Shown here: positions 24,392 through 33,080 of the stretch, piece after piece
How positions within the stretch are numbered: position 1 is the first letter of the stretch
Layout: the number at the start of each line of letters is the position of its first letter
Assembly: GCF_049723905.1 (NCBI RefSeq)
Contig: NZ_JBJKFD010000001.1
Coordinates: 2,604,001 to 2,668,000, forward strand
Length of the DNA stretch: 64,000 nucleotides
Origin: G963665185 sp049723905
GTDB taxonomy: Bacteria > Desulfobacterota > Desulfovibrionia > Desulfovibrionales > Desulfovibrionaceae
Reading direction: 5' to 3'
Translations under genes and position numbers: made by a program
Notes under the pieces: generated by a model
Seen by the model: only the letters and a program-made list of their open reading frames with translations
Database searches by the model: none
Told to the model about the DNA's origin: nothing

Positions 24392-25879
24392 TCAATTTTG
24401 TCTGCATCGACTCCCGTGCAGAGCAAGAACGACTCCAACGGCGAGGCAAGCTCCTCCGGCAAGGAACATGGCCCAATTGAAACCATATGCAGTCGCAGTG
24501 TGATACATGTCAATTTCATGCTGTCCAATGGGTTGTCTTCCCAACATGAGTGAGTGAGCCCTCGAGACAGCATCTTCCACACCTGCTGCAGACAATTTTT
24601 CCCTCGCGGAAAAAAGAGACGCGATATTCATTATTGAGCCCAGAATCGCAATGCCGAATGCCATCCCTGCCTGCCTGAGCGCGTTCATAACAGATGATGC
24701 AATCGAAAGGTTCCCGCTATCCGCATGTTTCAGCACACTGATACTGGTGGCAGGAACGGCAAGCCCACTTCCAACTCCCAGCAGGCAGAGGCAAAGTCCG
24801 GTATACCAATATGGCGTTGTCGCACTTGAGAACCCAAGCGCACTCATGGCAATTCCGATCAGGAGATAGCTTGCCACGAAAAGCTTGTGGCCTGAGACCC
24901 GTGCGCTCAGCCTTCCGAACAGGAACGACGCTATCGCGGTGAAGGCAAAAGCCGGCACCATCCGGCTACCAGCTTGCGTCGCGCTCAATCCCTGAGCCTC
25001 CTGAAAGAAAAGAGATAAAAAGAACAGGCTGCTATAGTATGAAAAGCCCAAGATAAAAGAGGCGAGGTTCGACAAGGAGAATGCCGAGGACTTGAAAAGT
25101 GAAAAAGGGACCAGAGGCTGAACAGCCCTTTTTTCAACGAAAAAGAACACCGGCAACAAAACCAGGGAGATTGAAAAAGTGGCCAAAACCACCGGCGTTA
25201 AGCCACCGCCTACGCCACCGCCTGCGCCACCGGCTTCGATCAGAGCGTAAACCATGCCGCCAATGAACAAAACACTCACGACCTGCCCGGCGATATCAAG
25301 AGGGAGACGCTCTTCCGTGACAAATTCGTCTATCCCCCAGCCACCAAGAAACAGCGTAACGGCCCCAATCGGAATATTGAGAATGAAGATTCCCTCCCAC
25401 CCGACAGTATCTACCAGGAGGCCACCAAGCCCAGGTCCGCAGATCAAGGCGATTGCCGTGCATGCCGACCAGCCGCCGACAATGCGCGATCTCGCGCGCG
25501 CATCTTTGAAGGAATGGAAAATAATCGAAAGTGCACCTGGAATGATCAAAGCCGCAAAAACGCCCTGGAAACCTCGTCCAAGGAGTAACAGGTCGAGACT
25601 GTCAGCCACCGAACATGCAAATGAAGAAAGAACAAAACCCGCTATGCCCAGCATCCAAACCCGCTTCATGCCGAACCGGCAACTTAATCCGCCAGCGGCA
25701 AGCAAAAAAGCGGCAAGACAAACAGCGTAGGCATCAATAATCCATTGCATCCCCCCCATGGATACGCCGAGACTTTGTTGGATGGCGGGAAGAGCCACGT
25801 TTACGATACTGATATCCAAAGTCGCCATGAATGTTCCGAGATAGGCAGCCGCAACGAGTGCCAGCATTTTTTTATTCAT
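24392..25879 (-). CDS. MFS multidrug efflux transporter, DHA2 (EmrB/QacA) family
   Basis: 495 residues with about 14 hydrophobic spans. The DHA2 landmarks are present: LDISIVNVALPAIQ in TM1 (motif D1), RFGMKRVWMLG (motif A) and GPGLGGLLVDTVGWEGIFILNIPIG (motif C, antiporter signature). It should expel lipophilic compounds using the proton gradient. The central loop holds a Gly-rich insert (AGGAGGGVGGG). It is divergent from a TetR gene with an operator between them, the usual drug-inducible arrangement. Confidence 0.93.
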   Translation of the reverse strand: MNKKMLALVAAAYLGTFMATLDISIVNVALPAIQQSLGVSMGGMQWIIDAYAVCLAAFLLAAGGLSCRFGMKRVWMLGIAGFVLSSFACSVADSLDLLLLGRGFQGVFAALIIPGALSIIFHSFKDARARSRIVGGWSACTAIALICGPGLGGLLVDTVGWEGIFILNIPIGAVTLFLGGWGIDEFVTEERLPLDIAGQVVSVLFIGGMVYALIEAGGAGGGVGGGLTPVVLATFSISLVLLPVFFFVEKRAVQPLVPFSLFKSSAFSLSNLASFILGFSYYSSLFFLSLFFQEAQGLSATQAGSRMVPAFAFTAIASFLFGRLSARVSGHKLFVASYLLIGIAMSALGFSSATTPYWYTGLCLCLLGVGSGLAVPATSISVLKHADSGNLSIASSVMNALRQAGMAFGIAILGSIMNIASLFSAREKLSAAGVEDAVSRAHSLMLGRQPIGQHEIDMYHTATAYGFNWAMFLAGGACLAVGVVLALHGSRCRQN

Positions 25880-25936
25880 CTAAAACCCCAAATGAAATTG
25901 GCTTTAAGGTTGGTTCATTTGAGTAAGCGATAACAA

Positions 25937-25949
25937 ACCGACCGTCGGT
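25937..25949. promoter_or_regulatory. Operator in the MFS/TetR divergent region
   Basis: Perfect 13-bp palindrome ACCGAC-C-GTCGGT within the 146-bp intergenic region, the form typical of TetR-type efflux repressors. It probably controls both genes. Confidence 0.75.
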
Positions 25950-26025
25950 CTGTAAATATGTTTCACTTTGATTTCCTTGCTTGGCTGTGAGAATGAAATC
26001 TTAATTGATACGAGGGATATTCAGC

Positions 26026-26637
26026 ATGAGCCAGAAAGACAGTGGGCGTACAGCGCCCAAGCAGATGGATGGGCAGCCAAGTGTGAGGGAAACACGCCGT
26101 ATGTTCCTGCTCGACACGGCTGAGGCAGTCTTCTTGAAAAAGGGATACGAAGCTGCAACGGTAAACGACATCCTTGAGGCAGCAAATCTCTCAAAGGGTG
26201 GTTTTTACCATTATTTCAAGTCCAAAAACGAAGTTCTCGACGCGCTCAGAAGTCGCTACACTCGATGGTTCCTGGATACTGTCGATGCAGAAGTCAAAGC
26301 CTTTCCCGCCAGCCAGGCAGACAAAAGGTTTCATGCCTGGATTCACGCCTATGCGGAGAAATATCTCTCAACAGTCGCCTTACATAATTTGGTCTACCAC
26401 TCGGTGCATACCCAAAAAACCAATGAAGACCGCGTGGCAATCACCCGACAGATTGAGCAGTTGTTGGAGGAAGGTGTTGCGCAGGGGGCATGGACGCTTG
26501 CTTCCCCCCACCTGACCGCCACAATAATCTACTCGGCAATACACGGCGTTATGGATGACGCCATTGCCAGGAATCTCGAAGATACAACTGCGGTTACTGA
26601 ACAAACAAGCGATTCGTTACGCCGTTTACTCCTGTAG
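26026..26637 (+). CDS. TetR-family regulator of the efflux gene
   Basis: 203 residues from the ATG at 26026. TetR DNA-binding domain at about residues 18-64 (MFLLDTAEAVFLKKGYEAATVNDILEAA in two pieces, then LSKGGFYHYFKSKNEVL). The C-terminal domain is helical and hydrophobic, as in drug-sensing members. Divergent from and probably repressing the MFS gene. tRNA-Ala remnant D follows about 230 bases later. Confidence 0.92.
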   Translation: MSQKDSGRTAPKQMDGQPSVRETRRMFLLDTAEAVFLKKGYEAATVNDILEAANLSKGGFYHYFKSKNEVLDALRSRYTRWFLDTVDAEVKAFPASQADKRFHAWIHAYAEKYLSTVALHNLVYHSVHTQKTNEDRVAITRQIEQLLEEGVAQGAWTLASPHLTATIIYSAIHGVMDDAIARNLEDTTAVTEQTSDSLRRLLL

Positions 26638-26820
26638 GCTCTACGCGCCAGCTCGGTCCGGCAGCAACCGGCTGAAAACATGTGTAAAGACCTGACCAAC
26701 TTTGCCCAGAAGTAGCTTTGGTTGGTAGAACAAATGGAGCGGTGCGTTGGCCTGGAATCCGGAAGCCCTTCCACCTCCATCCAACCAATTCCATCTGAAT
26801 ATTCTTTGGTGCATCCCACG

Positions 26821-26855
26821 AAAAAAGGCTTAAAAGACAAGATCTTCCAAGCCCA
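26821..26855 (-). terminator. Imperfect terminator beside remnant D
   Basis: On the minus strand, GGCTT, AAGA, loop, TCTT and AAGCC pair with small bulges and end in six T residues. The flanking sequence (CCCACGAAAAAAGGCTTA) is the same as at remnant A, so fragment plus terminator were duplicated together. Confidence 0.6.
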
Positions 26856-26863
26856 TATCTTCG

Positions 26864-26908
26864 TGGTGGAGCTGGAGGGAATCGACCCCACGGCCTCTTG
26901 AATACCAT
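26864..26908 (-). repeat. tRNA-Ala 3' fragment D (attachment-site remnant)
   Basis: TGGTGGAGCTGGAGGGAATC then a T arm with one substitution and CCTCTTGAATACCAT. Homology to the tRNA stops at the anticodon. Only about three substitutions from fragment F, so relatively young. Confidence 0.85.
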
Positions 26909-26980
26909 GCCATGCCAGTCTGTGTAGTATGGACCATTTCTTAATACATCTCAGGCTCGTCAGAAGAGAACACGCCCTTC

Positions 26981-27150
26981 TGTGATACAGCGTACAGTCC
27001 CCTGTAACACATTGATACACTGCTTCCCTGATTGAATCGTGTCTGCCTTATTCAAAATATCCTTTTTTTCCAGGTAAATAGATAATGTTTTGTGTGTTCT
27101 CTGCAAGAAAGAGCACATATGTATGGGGCCACGGTGTGATACAGCGTAGA
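26981..27150. promoter_or_regulatory. Candidate upstream activator sites for the mop promoter
   Basis: TGTGATACAGCGTACA at 26981-26996 and TGTGATACAGCGTAGACA from 27135 share 14 bases; TGTAACACATTGATACA lies between them. All are TGT...ACA imperfect inverted repeats, 130-300 bases upstream of the sigma-54 promoter, the normal place for an enhancer-binding protein. The likely binder is the activator at 30952. Confidence 0.55.
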
Positions 27151-27279
27151 CAGAATTACAGGAGCGTTGTCACGCTTTTTCCAATAACCGTGACACATCA
27201 TTTTTTATAACTTTTTCGAACAGTTATGCAAAATAACCTCCCGTATCTCATCTTGAAGAGGCTCTCCACTTTTGATCGC

Positions 27280-27295
27280 TGGCACCAGACTTGCT
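27280..27295 (+). promoter_or_regulatory. Sigma-54 (-24/-12) promoter of mop
   Basis: TGGCACCAGACTTGCT matches the consensus TGGCAC-N5-TTGCW perfectly, with the invariant GG and GC in correct spacing. The next gene downstream is the aldehyde oxidoreductase, and a sigma-54-dependent activator is encoded just after it. Confidence 0.88.
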
Positions 27296-27506
27296 GAATG
27301 GTTGCAATTGTATTTTGAAATGCCGCGAATGGATATGCGCAGCATGTCTTCGTGACTGTGGAAGCCCGGTATGGCGCTGGCTTCCATCCAGGCGGAGGGT
27401 GGGGTGGAACAGTCCCTCCTGCTCCCTTCTGAAAATAGATATTTCATCCGGAAAAGAAAGGTCCTTGTGCCTCAAAGACATGATACTTTACCAAGGAGTT
27501 TAAATC
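27296..27506 (+). other. Long untranslated leader of mop
   Basis: About 200 bases separate the sigma-54 promoter from the ATG. It contains no credible ORF and some GC-rich self-complementary stretches (27385-27425). It could hold a structured regulatory RNA; I could not match it to the molybdenum-cofactor riboswitch by eye. Confidence 0.4.
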
Positions 27507-30335
27507 ATGCTGAGAAAAATGGTCCTGAATATCAACAATGCAGACTGCCTTATTGTCTATGATCCCGATGAATCTTTGGCCGAGCGCTTACGCAGTATGG
27601 GCCTCACCGGCACCAAGGTCGGTTGTGAGACCGGCCAGTGCGGCATCTGTTCCGTGCTCCTTGACGGAAAAGTCATCCGCGCCTGCACTAAAAAGATGGG
27701 GAAGGTGAAGGAATTCAGCAAGGTCGTCACCATTGAAGGGATCGGCACCCCTACCAACCTGCACCCGCTGCAACTGGCCTGGTTGGTACACGGCGGCGCA
27801 CAATGCGGTATCTGTTCTCCCGGATTCATTGTTTCAGCAAAAGGATTGCTGGACACCAATGTTTCTCCCACCCGGAAGGAAGTGCGCGACTGGTTCCAAA
27901 AACACCGTAATGCATGTCGCTGCACAGGGTACAAGCCATTGGTTGATGCGGTCATGTCCGCAGCCAAGGTCCTTCGCAACGAAATAACCATGGAAGAGTT
28001 GGCGTTTCAGATTCCCGAGGACCAACGAATTTACAACACGGCGTGTCCCAAGCCAACGGCTTTGGCCAAGGTGACCGGTGTTTGCGACTACGGTGCCGAT
28101 ATCAACAGCAAGCTTCCCGACGGTGTATTGCATCTGGCGCTAAAGCACGCGGATGTTTCCCATGCCAACATCCTTTCCATTGACACAGCGGAAGCGGCCA
28201 CCATGCCGGGGGTCCAAAAAGTCATCACTCACAAGGACATCAAAGGCACCAACCGGGTCAATGGGCTGACCTTTTCGCCGACCAACAAAAGCGACGGCTT
28301 TGAAAGGCAGCTGTTGAACAGCGACAAGATTTGCCAATATGGGGATGTGGTGGCCATCGTTGTGGCAGACACCGAGGCGCATGCCCGGGCTGCGGCAGAC
28401 GCCGTAAAGGTCGAATACGAGGTGCTGTCGGCGTACATGGATGGCCTTTCCGCAATTGCGGACGATGCCGTGGAGATTCATCCCGGGACTCCGAACATGT
28501 ATTGCGAGATGCCGTGCATCAAAGGGGAAGAGACTGCACCGATCATGGAATCCGCTCCATATGTGGTGGAGGGAGGGTTCTTTGTGCAGCGTCAGCCTCA
28601 TCTGGTGCTTGAACCCGACGTGGGCCTCGCCTACCCCAACGAGGAGGGTGGGTATACGGTGCAGAGTAAACACCAGTTTCTTCAGGCTGTTCCGTTAATG
28701 ATTGGTGATGCTGTGGGCCTGCCCATGGAGAAGATCCGTGTGATTTCCAATCCCGGCGGCGGGAGTTTCGGTTCCAAAATAAGCCCGATAACTGAAGGAC
28801 TGCTGCTGGCTGCCGCCGTTGTTATGGAAGGCCCGGTCTGTTTGCATCTGAATTATGATCAGCAAAGTTTCTTTAGCGGCAAGCGCTCCACCGGCTATTT
28901 CAATGTAAAAATGGCGGCGGATGCGGACGGCAAGTTGCAGGCAATGGAATATGACTTCCTCTTCGATCATGGGGCATACCATGACGGTACGTCCGATCCG
29001 CTGATTGAAAAGGGGTTTCGCTGGTGCGGTGCGGGGCTCTATTTCCCCAATATACGTGGTGTCGGCAGGATATGTGCCTCCAATCATGCCTGGGGAACCG
29101 CCTTCCGGGCTTTTGGTTCGCCCCAGGCACTCATGGCGAGCGAATCCCTGGCCGACATGATGGCCGAAAAAATAGGCATGGACCCCTTGGAGTTCCGCTA
29201 CATCAATACCTACCGCCCCGGAACAACGATGACCTCCGGTTGTGAGATGGATGTGCATCCGTTTCCCACGCTCATCGAAAAAATGCGGCCCAAATATGAA
29301 GCGGCGTTGAAACGCGCCCAAAAGGAATCCACTTCTACCAAGAAGCGGGGTGTGGGCATTTCGTTGGGAATGTATGATTGTTCGTTTTCTGCAAACGATA
29401 CTGCGGAAATCGATGTGGAATTGAACCCTGACGGCACCGTCACCCACTACAGCGGGTGGCACGATGTGGGACAGGGCGCAGATATCGGCGCATTGTCGCT
29501 GGCGCATGAGGCATTCAAACCGTTGGGGCTGAAGCCGGATCAGATTCGTCTGGTCATGAACGATACCGCCATCACGCCGAACACTGGTGCCGCAGCTGGC
29601 AGCCGTTCTCATTATATGGCGGGCAAGGCGACCATCGACGGTGCCAACAAGCTTATGGAGGCCATGCGCAAGGACGACGGCACATTCAGAACATATCAGG
29701 AGATGGTCGATGAGGGGATTGCTCTGAAATACCGCGGGACAGCTTCAACGGTTGGATATTCCTCGCCCTGCGACCTCAACACAATGCAGGGTGACCCCAA
29801 TCCCACCCATACCTATGGCGTATTCATGGCCGAGGTCGAGGTGGACACCGAGACCGGTAAGACCAAGGTACTGAAAATGACGTTGCATGCTGATTTCGGC
29901 GTTATCGGTAACCGCCTTGCCGTGGATGGCCAAATGTACGGCGGTATTGCCCAGGGCGTTGGATTGGCACTCAGCGAAAACTTCGATGATCCGAAAAAGG
30001 ACACCACGTTGATGGCTCAGGGATTTCCTTACATAAAGGATGTTCCTGATGAAATAGAGCTGGAGTATACGGAAACACCCAGGCCGAGCGGTCCGTTCGG
30101 CTCTGGCGGTTGCGCGGAACTCTCCCTGACATCTTCGCATGTCTCGATTATCAACGCCATATACAATGCCACAAAGGTCCGTATCTATGAGTTGCCCGCC
30201 ACACCGGAAAAGGTGTTGGAAGGACTCAAGGTGCTGAAGAGCGGCGGAACTCTCAAGCCCAATCCAGCTTATTATCTGGGAAGCAACATGCATGAAAAAC
30301 TTGAAGAGTTACGCAACAATCCTGTGAGCATATAA
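27507..30335 (+). CDS. mop: Molybdenum aldehyde oxidoreductase (xanthine oxidase family)
   Basis: 942 residues with AAGGAG 8 bases before the ATG. N-terminal plant-type [2Fe-2S] domain with Cys40, 45, 48 and 60 (GCETGQCGICS), a second [2Fe-2S] domain with Cys100, 103, 137 and 139 (AQCGICSPGF, CRCTGYKP), then the molybdopterin-binding domains. All cysteine positions equal those of Desulfovibrio gigas MOP. The catalytic Glu is kept at residue 871 (GGCAELSLTS). It oxidises aldehydes to carboxylic acids using Mo-MCD, without FAD. Single-polypeptide architecture, about 35 residues longer than MOP at the C-terminus. Regulation: sigma-54 promoter at 27280. Confidence 0.96.
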   Translation: MLRKMVLNINNADCLIVYDPDESLAERLRSMGLTGTKVGCETGQCGICSVLLDGKVIRACTKKMGKVKEFSKVVTIEGIGTPTNLHPLQLAWLVHGGAQCGICSPGFIVSAKGLLDTNVSPTRKEVRDWFQKHRNACRCTGYKPLVDAVMSAAKVLRNEITMEELAFQIPEDQRIYNTACPKPTALAKVTGVCDYGADINSKLPDGVLHLALKHADVSHANILSIDTAEAATMPGVQKVITHKDIKGTNRVNGLTFSPTNKSDGFERQLLNSDKICQYGDVVAIVVADTEAHARAAADAVKVEYEVLSAYMDGLSAIADDAVEIHPGTPNMYCEMPCIKGEETAPIMESAPYVVEGGFFVQRQPHLVLEPDVGLAYPNEEGGYTVQSKHQFLQAVPLMIGDAVGLPMEKIRVISNPGGGSFGSKISPITEGLLLAAAVVMEGPVCLHLNYDQQSFFSGKRSTGYFNVKMAADADGKLQAMEYDFLFDHGAYHDGTSDPLIEKGFRWCGAGLYFPNIRGVGRICASNHAWGTAFRAFGSPQALMASESLADMMAEKIGMDPLEFRYINTYRPGTTMTSGCEMDVHPFPTLIEKMRPKYEAALKRAQKESTSTKKRGVGISLGMYDCSFSANDTAEIDVELNPDGTVTHYSGWHDVGQGADIGALSLAHEAFKPLGLKPDQIRLVMNDTAITPNTGAAAGSRSHYMAGKATIDGANKLMEAMRKDDGTFRTYQEMVDEGIALKYRGTASTVGYSSPCDLNTMQGDPNPTHTYGVFMAEVEVDTETGKTKVLKMTLHADFGVIGNRLAVDGQMYGGIAQGVGLALSENFDDPKKDTTLMAQGFPYIKDVPDEIELEYTETPRPSGPFGSGGCAELSLTSSHVSIINAIYNATKVRIYELPATPEKVLEGLKVLKSGGTLKPNPAYYLGSNMHEKLEELRNNPVSI

Positions 30336-30364
30336 TCGCGAAAACATGAATGCTTCGGCAATAT

Positions 30365-30400
30365 CTAAAAGGGAGCCCTTGTTGAGGGGCTTCCTTTTAG
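30365..30400 (+). terminator. Terminator after mop
   Basis: Stem CTAAAAGG plus GAGCCC with GGGGCTTC plus CTTTTAG, loop TTGTTGA. It is followed directly by repeat copy 2. Confidence 0.75.
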
Positions 30401-30403
30401 ATT

Positions 30404-30547
30404 GATTACAAAGTTAAATCTTCCAGGCTGCTCAAAAAGGTGCGAGAGCGAGGCGTAAGAAAAACTCAAGGCTGACACGTATTTCCTGATACGCGAGGGG
30501 TTGAGTTTTTTGAGGCAACGACGCTATCGTGCCTTTGTCAGCAGCCT
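30404..30547. repeat. Palindromic intergenic repeat, copy 2
   Basis: Homologous to the element at 12736-12889. This copy is the more regular palindrome: outer arms AGGCTGCTCA...AAAGG and CCTTT...CAGCAGCCT, inner arms AAAAACTCAA and TTGAGTTTTT, and a central ACGTAT...ATACGCG. The whole could fold as one long imperfect hairpin. It sits between two terminators. Confidence 0.75.
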
Positions 30548-30549
30548 GA

Positions 30550-30583
30550 AAAGGGAGACCCTTGCTAAGGGTCTCCCTTTTTT
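30550..30583 (+). terminator. Second terminator after the repeat
   Basis: Perfect 14-bp stem AAAGGGAGACCCTT, loop GCT, followed by TTT. It resembles the terminator at 30365 in stem sequence (AAAAGGGAG). Confidence 0.85.
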
Positions 30584-30951
30584 GCATTCGGCGTCACTCT
30601 CTTCTTGTCTCATTGAAGCCTTGCCAGACAAAGTATTTCGGCACCCCGTATATCCTCTCTGGGCAGAAGATGTCCCAGTATTTCAGAAGTTCCTTTCCAT
30701 GCGGGCTTACCGGGATGGTAAGAAATCTGGACTGGTCAGATTGTCAATAGTACCTTTGTATGACACACTAATTCTAGCCATTGATATTTCTTGTGCGGGG
30801 TTTTTGTCGGATTTTTTTGAAGTGAAAAGCCTTTTTTCCTGGCTTTATGCCCAGTCGCGCAATGCAATTGGGAAACGCATGAGTTTAGCAATTGCCTGTT
30901 ACATGGCATTGTTTTTTTATCTTCAAGCGGGATGACCATCGGTGGTGCAAA
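30584..30951. other. Upstream region of the sigma-54 activator gene
   Basis: About 370 bases without a gene I can support. A frame is open across much of it, but it begins inside the repeat and passes through the terminator hairpin, and its translation resembles no family. It should contain the activator's promoter. Confidence 0.4.
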
Positions 30952-32913
30952 ATGGGAAGTCCTTCCTCCCAATGGGTTGAGAAATCATTTGCTGTAGTTC
31001 CTCAACAGGCATGGGACAGGCTTGTTACATCGAGTGTTGTCGAAACTTCATTGCTGCGTAAAGAAGTTGCCCTTTCCTGGGAGCGCTGTCTGGAGCACCA
31101 GGTCAGCACCTCCAAAGGCATCAGCATAATCACGGACATAGATCTCCTGATCAAACGCGAAGAGAACGAGCGGCTCTATTGTGCGGCCATGCCGCACATG
31201 AAGCAGCTCTATGAATCGATCAGAGGCAAAGGGTATGTAGTAATTTTAACAGACCCCCGAGGAGTCATTCTGGAACTATTCGGGGATAAGTGTATGCAGT
31301 CCCTTGCCGAAAAACTCGATGTCGTTCCCGGTTCGGACAACTCGGAAAAATCAATCGGCACCACTGCTCCCGGCGTTTCCCTTGTGCGGCGGAGACCCAT
31401 TCAAATCCATGCACATGAGCACTTTTGTCAATTGTATCACAATTGGTCCTGCTCTGCTGCTCCAATTTTCGACTCACAAGGGCAGTTGTTGGGCTCTCTG
31501 GATATCTCGAATGTCGATCCGTACAACCACCCGCAATTGATGCTTGATCTCGTCAAGATGACCGTCAAAACCATAGAAATGGAGTTTCATTCCAGGGAAC
31601 TTCACAGGCAATACAGCCGATCGTTTCATTACTTCAATACGGTTGTCGAGGAGTTGTCCGAGGCAATGATCTTCTTTGATGAAAAGGGCAATATCCGCCA
31701 TTTGAATCAAAAGGCCCAGACCCTGATCGGGGCATCGGGAACAGACGCCGAGGAAGCGAAGTACGATGCTGTTGTAATTGCCAACTATAGTAAGCTGATG
31801 CAGAACCTGCAAAAAGGACAAACGTGTACGGAAGTGCAATTTTACACTCCGGCTGGGCAAATCGGCGTGGAGGCTCACTTACGGCAGATATTGGGGGAAA
31901 ACAAGGAACCCATGGGGGTTGTGGGGTCGCTCAAGAAAAAAGGAACAGTGGAAAGCGGGAAAAGCCCGCGCTATACATTCAAGGACTTTGTATCATGCAA
32001 CAGCAATGTGGCTGCTGTCATTGAGCAGGCCTCAACTGTGGCAGCCATGGATTTTACCGTTCTCATTGAAGGAGAAAGCGGTACGGGAAAAGAGATTCTG
32101 GCGCAGGCAATCCACAACAGCAGCCCAAGAAAGAACAAACCCTTCATTGCAATCAACTGCGCCGCACTCCCCAGAGAGCTTATTCAGAGTGAATTATTCG
32201 GGTATGAGCAGGGAACCTTTACAGGAGCCAATCGGGGCGGAAAAGCCGGGAAATTCGAACTCGCAGAGGGTGGCACACTCTTTCTTGACGAGATCGGGGA
32301 CATGCCCATGGAGGCCCAAGCCAACCTGCTGCGCGTACTCCAGGAAAAGAGCATTACCCGTATCGGTGGTTCACGTTCCGTTTCAGTCGATGTCAGGGTC
32401 ATTGCCGCAACAAACAAGGATTTGTTGAAGCAGTCCAAGGCTGGTCTTTTCCGGGAGGATCTCTACTATCGTTTAGGGGTCATCAATCTGAATATTCCGC
32501 CGCTTCGTAAGCGTCCTGATGACATTGAACTCTTACTTGATTTTCTTATTGAGCGGTGCCCGAAAGAACATTTATCCTGCAAGAAAATTTTATTTTCAGA
32601 AGCGGCATTACGCATTTTAAAAAAATATACTTGGCCAGGTAATGTCCGAGAGATGGAAAACTCCGTCATTTCCATGGTCAGCATGCTCAAGGGTGATACC
32701 ATCCTGCCTCAGCACCTTCCTCCCAGAATAGCTTTGGAAGTGGGTTTTGAAGCCGAAGAGAGTGATGCTGGCCTTCTTGGAGCCGAGAAGCAGTGTGTTT
32801 TGACGGCGCTGGAGGAAAACGACGGCAATATTTCCCAGGCGGCCAAAGCACTGCACGTCAGTCGGGCTACGGTATATCGGAAAATGCGTAAATATAATAT
32901 CCGCATGCCTTGA
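30952..32913 (+). CDS. Sigma-54-dependent activator (AcoR-like), probable regulator of mop
   Basis: 653 residues from the ATG at 30952. N-terminal GAF-type sensor (about 70-215, IGTTAPGVSLVRRRP and YHNWSCSAAPIFDSQGQLLG as in AcoR), a PAS domain (about 225-340), the AAA+ domain with Walker A GESGTGKE, the sigma-54 contact loop GTFTGA (usual form GAFTGA) and Walker B GGTLFLDEIGD, and a C-terminal Fis-type HTH (GNISQAAKALHVSRATVYRKM). It would bind an aldehyde or alcohol signal and open the promoter at 27280. Located 600 bases after mop, same strand, inside the same tRNA-bounded segment. Confidence 0.93.
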   Translation: MGSPSSQWVEKSFAVVPQQAWDRLVTSSVVETSLLRKEVALSWERCLEHQVSTSKGISIITDIDLLIKREENERLYCAAMPHMKQLYESIRGKGYVVILTDPRGVILELFGDKCMQSLAEKLDVVPGSDNSEKSIGTTAPGVSLVRRRPIQIHAHEHFCQLYHNWSCSAAPIFDSQGQLLGSLDISNVDPYNHPQLMLDLVKMTVKTIEMEFHSRELHRQYSRSFHYFNTVVEELSEAMIFFDEKGNIRHLNQKAQTLIGASGTDAEEAKYDAVVIANYSKLMQNLQKGQTCTEVQFYTPAGQIGVEAHLRQILGENKEPMGVVGSLKKKGTVESGKSPRYTFKDFVSCNSNVAAVIEQASTVAAMDFTVLIEGESGTGKEILAQAIHNSSPRKNKPFIAINCAALPRELIQSELFGYEQGTFTGANRGGKAGKFELAEGGTLFLDEIGDMPMEAQANLLRVLQEKSITRIGGSRSVSVDVRVIAATNKDLLKQSKAGLFREDLYYRLGVINLNIPPLRKRPDDIELLLDFLIERCPKEHLSCKKILFSEAALRILKKYTWPGNVREMENSVISMVSMLKGDTILPQHLPPRIALEVGFEAEESDAGLLGAEKQCVLTALEENDGNISQAAKALHVSRATVYRKMRKYNIRMP

Positions 32914-32989
32914 TGCCGATTGCTTCACCATTCTAAGGAAACGGAGCATATGATTCACTTGGAGCTGCCGCTTCTTCTGAAGGGAAATG

Positions 32990-33034
32990 GGGTGGAGCTG
33001 AGGAGAATTGAACTCCTGGCCTCTTGAATGCCAT
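32990..33034 (-). repeat. tRNA-Ala 3' fragment E (attachment-site remnant)
   Basis: GGTGGAGCTGAGGAGAATTG, then an intact-looking T arm (AACTCCTGGC) and CTCTTGAATGCCAT. Right after it the sequence is TTTCATGGCA, forming a small inverted repeat around the anticodon region. It truncates the EAL gene that follows. Confidence 0.85.
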
Positions 33035-33080
33035 TTTCATGGCAAGACGCCCCACGACCCCCTCTAACACGTTAAAATAA

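Larger units (their letters stand above)
26638..27279. other. Gene-free stretch with remnant D and upstream activator sites of mop
   Basis: About 640 bases without a supported gene. It holds the remnant D terminator and fragment (26827-26908) and repeated TGT...ACA motifs (26981-27148) upstream of the sigma-54 promoter at 27280. Confidence 0.6.

Noticed and set aside
27296..27506. Molybdenum-cofactor riboswitch in the mop leader
   Set aside because: The characteristic stems and conserved bases could not be identified by eye, so only an unassigned leader is reported.
30501..30935. Open frame of 144 codons between mop and the sigma-54 activator
   Set aside because: Starts inside the palindromic repeat and runs through a terminator hairpin; no family resemblance.
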